From contig JAJZNH010000878.1 in NCBI GenBank assembly GCA_021811745.1, forward strand, positions 1 to 5,488: a DNA stretch of 5,488 nucleotides, written 5' to 3'. Position numbers and translations under genes: made by a program. How positions within the stretch are numbered: position 1 is the first letter of the stretch; every line of letters begins with the position of its first letter. This DNA comes from Acidobacteriota bacterium (GTDB lineage Bacteria > Acidobacteriota > Terriglobia > Terriglobales > Acidobacteriaceae). Below, piece after piece: positions 4,841-5,488 of the stretch. Below the pieces are notes generated by a model. It was not told the origin of the DNA and ran no database searches. It saw only the letters and a program-made list of their open reading frames with translations.

Positions 4841-5488
4841 ATGAAGCGATTCTTCGGGAAGAGAGCAGTTATTCTCTCAATGATCCTGACGGCTGCAGGA
4901 CAGTGTTTGGCTGCTCTGCCTCAGGAAATGCTGGCGCTCGCTTTTGTGCCGCTGGCGTTAACGGGGGCGATTGTTTGTGAGGCCCAATCAAGCTCGGGCC
5001 AAACAGGCGCTTCAACGGCAACGAACTCTACGAGTCAGGCCGCTTCGTCGGCGCCGGCGCAACCTGCCGCGCAAGCTCCGCCGGCGCAAAGCGCAAGCAG
5101 TCCCGCGCCTCTTCCCACGCCATCCATGTCGGGGCCTCTGCAGAGCGCTCCTCCGCATGAGATTCAGGGCGGCAAAATAGCGGTCAATGGAATTTTGAGC
5201 GGCATGGGATGGACGGAAGGGAATCATGTTGCGGGTGACAATGCGTCGCATTATGACGTCACCAATGCTCAGGTCTTCGTGCAGAAAGCCAATGGATGGT
5301 GGCAATTCTATCTGCAGGGAGGCGCCTATAACTTGCCGGCTATCGGCGTCCCGTTTCTCTCGACTGCTGACACTGTAAAGGATTTCTACGGGCCTTTTCC
5401 ACAAGGTTATCTGAAGCTGGTGAAGGGCAATTTCAATGCGGAGATAGGCGCGCTGCCAACTCTGATCGGAGCAGAGTACACGTTCAGT
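4841..5488 (+). CDS. outer-membrane beta-barrel protein (Bbp2/OmpL-like), N-terminal part
   Basis: The frame stays open from the ATG to the right edge (216 codons, no stop), so the gene is truncated only by the window. The protein starts MKRFFGKR with basic residues, then two hydrophobic stretches (about 9-25 and 31-48), with a plausible signal-peptidase site after VCEA (48). Residues 49-105 are a low-complexity Ala/Pro/Gln/Ser linker. From about 110 the chain has alternating, aromatic-rich beta-strand patterns, including QVFVQKANGWWQFYLQGG and the stretch KGNFNAEIGALPTLIGAEYT, which matches my memory of acidobacterial 'putative beta-barrel porin-2' proteins. It should form a channel or barrel in the outer membrane; what passes is unknown. 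GGAGG five bases upstream supports the start. It is transcribed away from the amino-acid permease and may share control with it. The family call is moderately sure; the barrel's end is not seen. Confidence 0.8.
   Translation, partial: MKRFFGKRAVILSMILTAAGQCLAALPQEMLALAFVPLALTGAIVCEAQSSSGQTGASTATNSTSQAASSAPAQPAAQAPPAQSASSPAPLPTPSMSGPLQSAPPHEIQGGKIAVNGILSGMGWTEGNHVAGDNASHYDVTNAQVFVQKANGWWQFYLQGGAYNLPAIGVPFLSTADTVKDFYGPFPQGYLKLVKGNFNAEIGALPTLIGAEYTFS

Noticed and set aside
4741..4980. 79-residue plus-strand open frame overlapping the outer-membrane protein start
   Set aside because: It lies in a different frame from the protein at 4841, which has the ribosome binding site, a signal sequence and a long open frame.
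5012..5404. 130-residue minus-strand open frame inside the outer-membrane protein gene
   Set aside because: It is antisense to a well-supported coding region; its Arg-rich C-terminus is the mirror of the Ala/Pro/Gln linker codons.

Overview
The window looks like chromosomal DNA of an Acidobacteriota bacterium, probably class Terriglobia. This is an inference from the company of genes: a membrane-tethered eukaryote-like Ser/Thr kinase with the glycine-loop wording 'ARSGMASIF', a PP2C phosphatase, and an outer-membrane beta-barrel protein of the Bbp2 (OmpL-like) style with an Ala/Pro/Gln/Ser-rich N-terminal linker. Codons are moderately GC-rich, and I see no insertion sequence, phage gene, tRNA, rRNA or CRISPR array.

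Layout. Positions 1-39 (minus strand) hold the first 13 codons of a gene that runs off the left edge, with a strong ribosome binding site and a good sigma70-type promoter at 127-155. Positions 152-1126 and 1230-2033/2054 (both minus) form a signalling cassette: PP2C phosphatase first, then the kinase, 103 bases apart, with a symmetric stem-loop in the gap. Positions 2051-2173 are a compact regulatory and termination zone: a hairpin over the phosphatase's first possible start codon, and an intrinsic terminator for the upstream permease. Positions 2205-3989 (minus) encode a 12-helix APC-superfamily amino-acid permease with an unusually large extracytoplasmic insert. Positions 3990-4840 are 851 bases without a convincing gene, but with several inverted and direct repeats. 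Positions 4841-5488 (plus) are the N-terminal 216 codons of the outer-membrane protein, cut by the right edge.

How the parts may work together. The phosphatase and kinase are the standard opposing pair of bacterial Ser/Thr phosphorylation (PrpC/PrkC or Stp/Stk type). The kinase has no extracellular sensor: its only membrane part is a C-terminal anchor, so any signal must come from inside the cell or from partner proteins. The divergent permease and outer-membrane protein share one long intergenic region and could provide inner- and outer-membrane steps of one uptake route, but the shared control is inferred from layout only.

I did not find a clearly new multi-gene system. The most unusual points are the kinase's altered glycine-rich loop combined with an otherwise complete catalytic set, the permease's roughly 80-residue insert with three D-x-S-G motifs, the structured non-coding elements flanking the signalling genes, and the repeat-rich 851-base intergenic region with an operator-like site.
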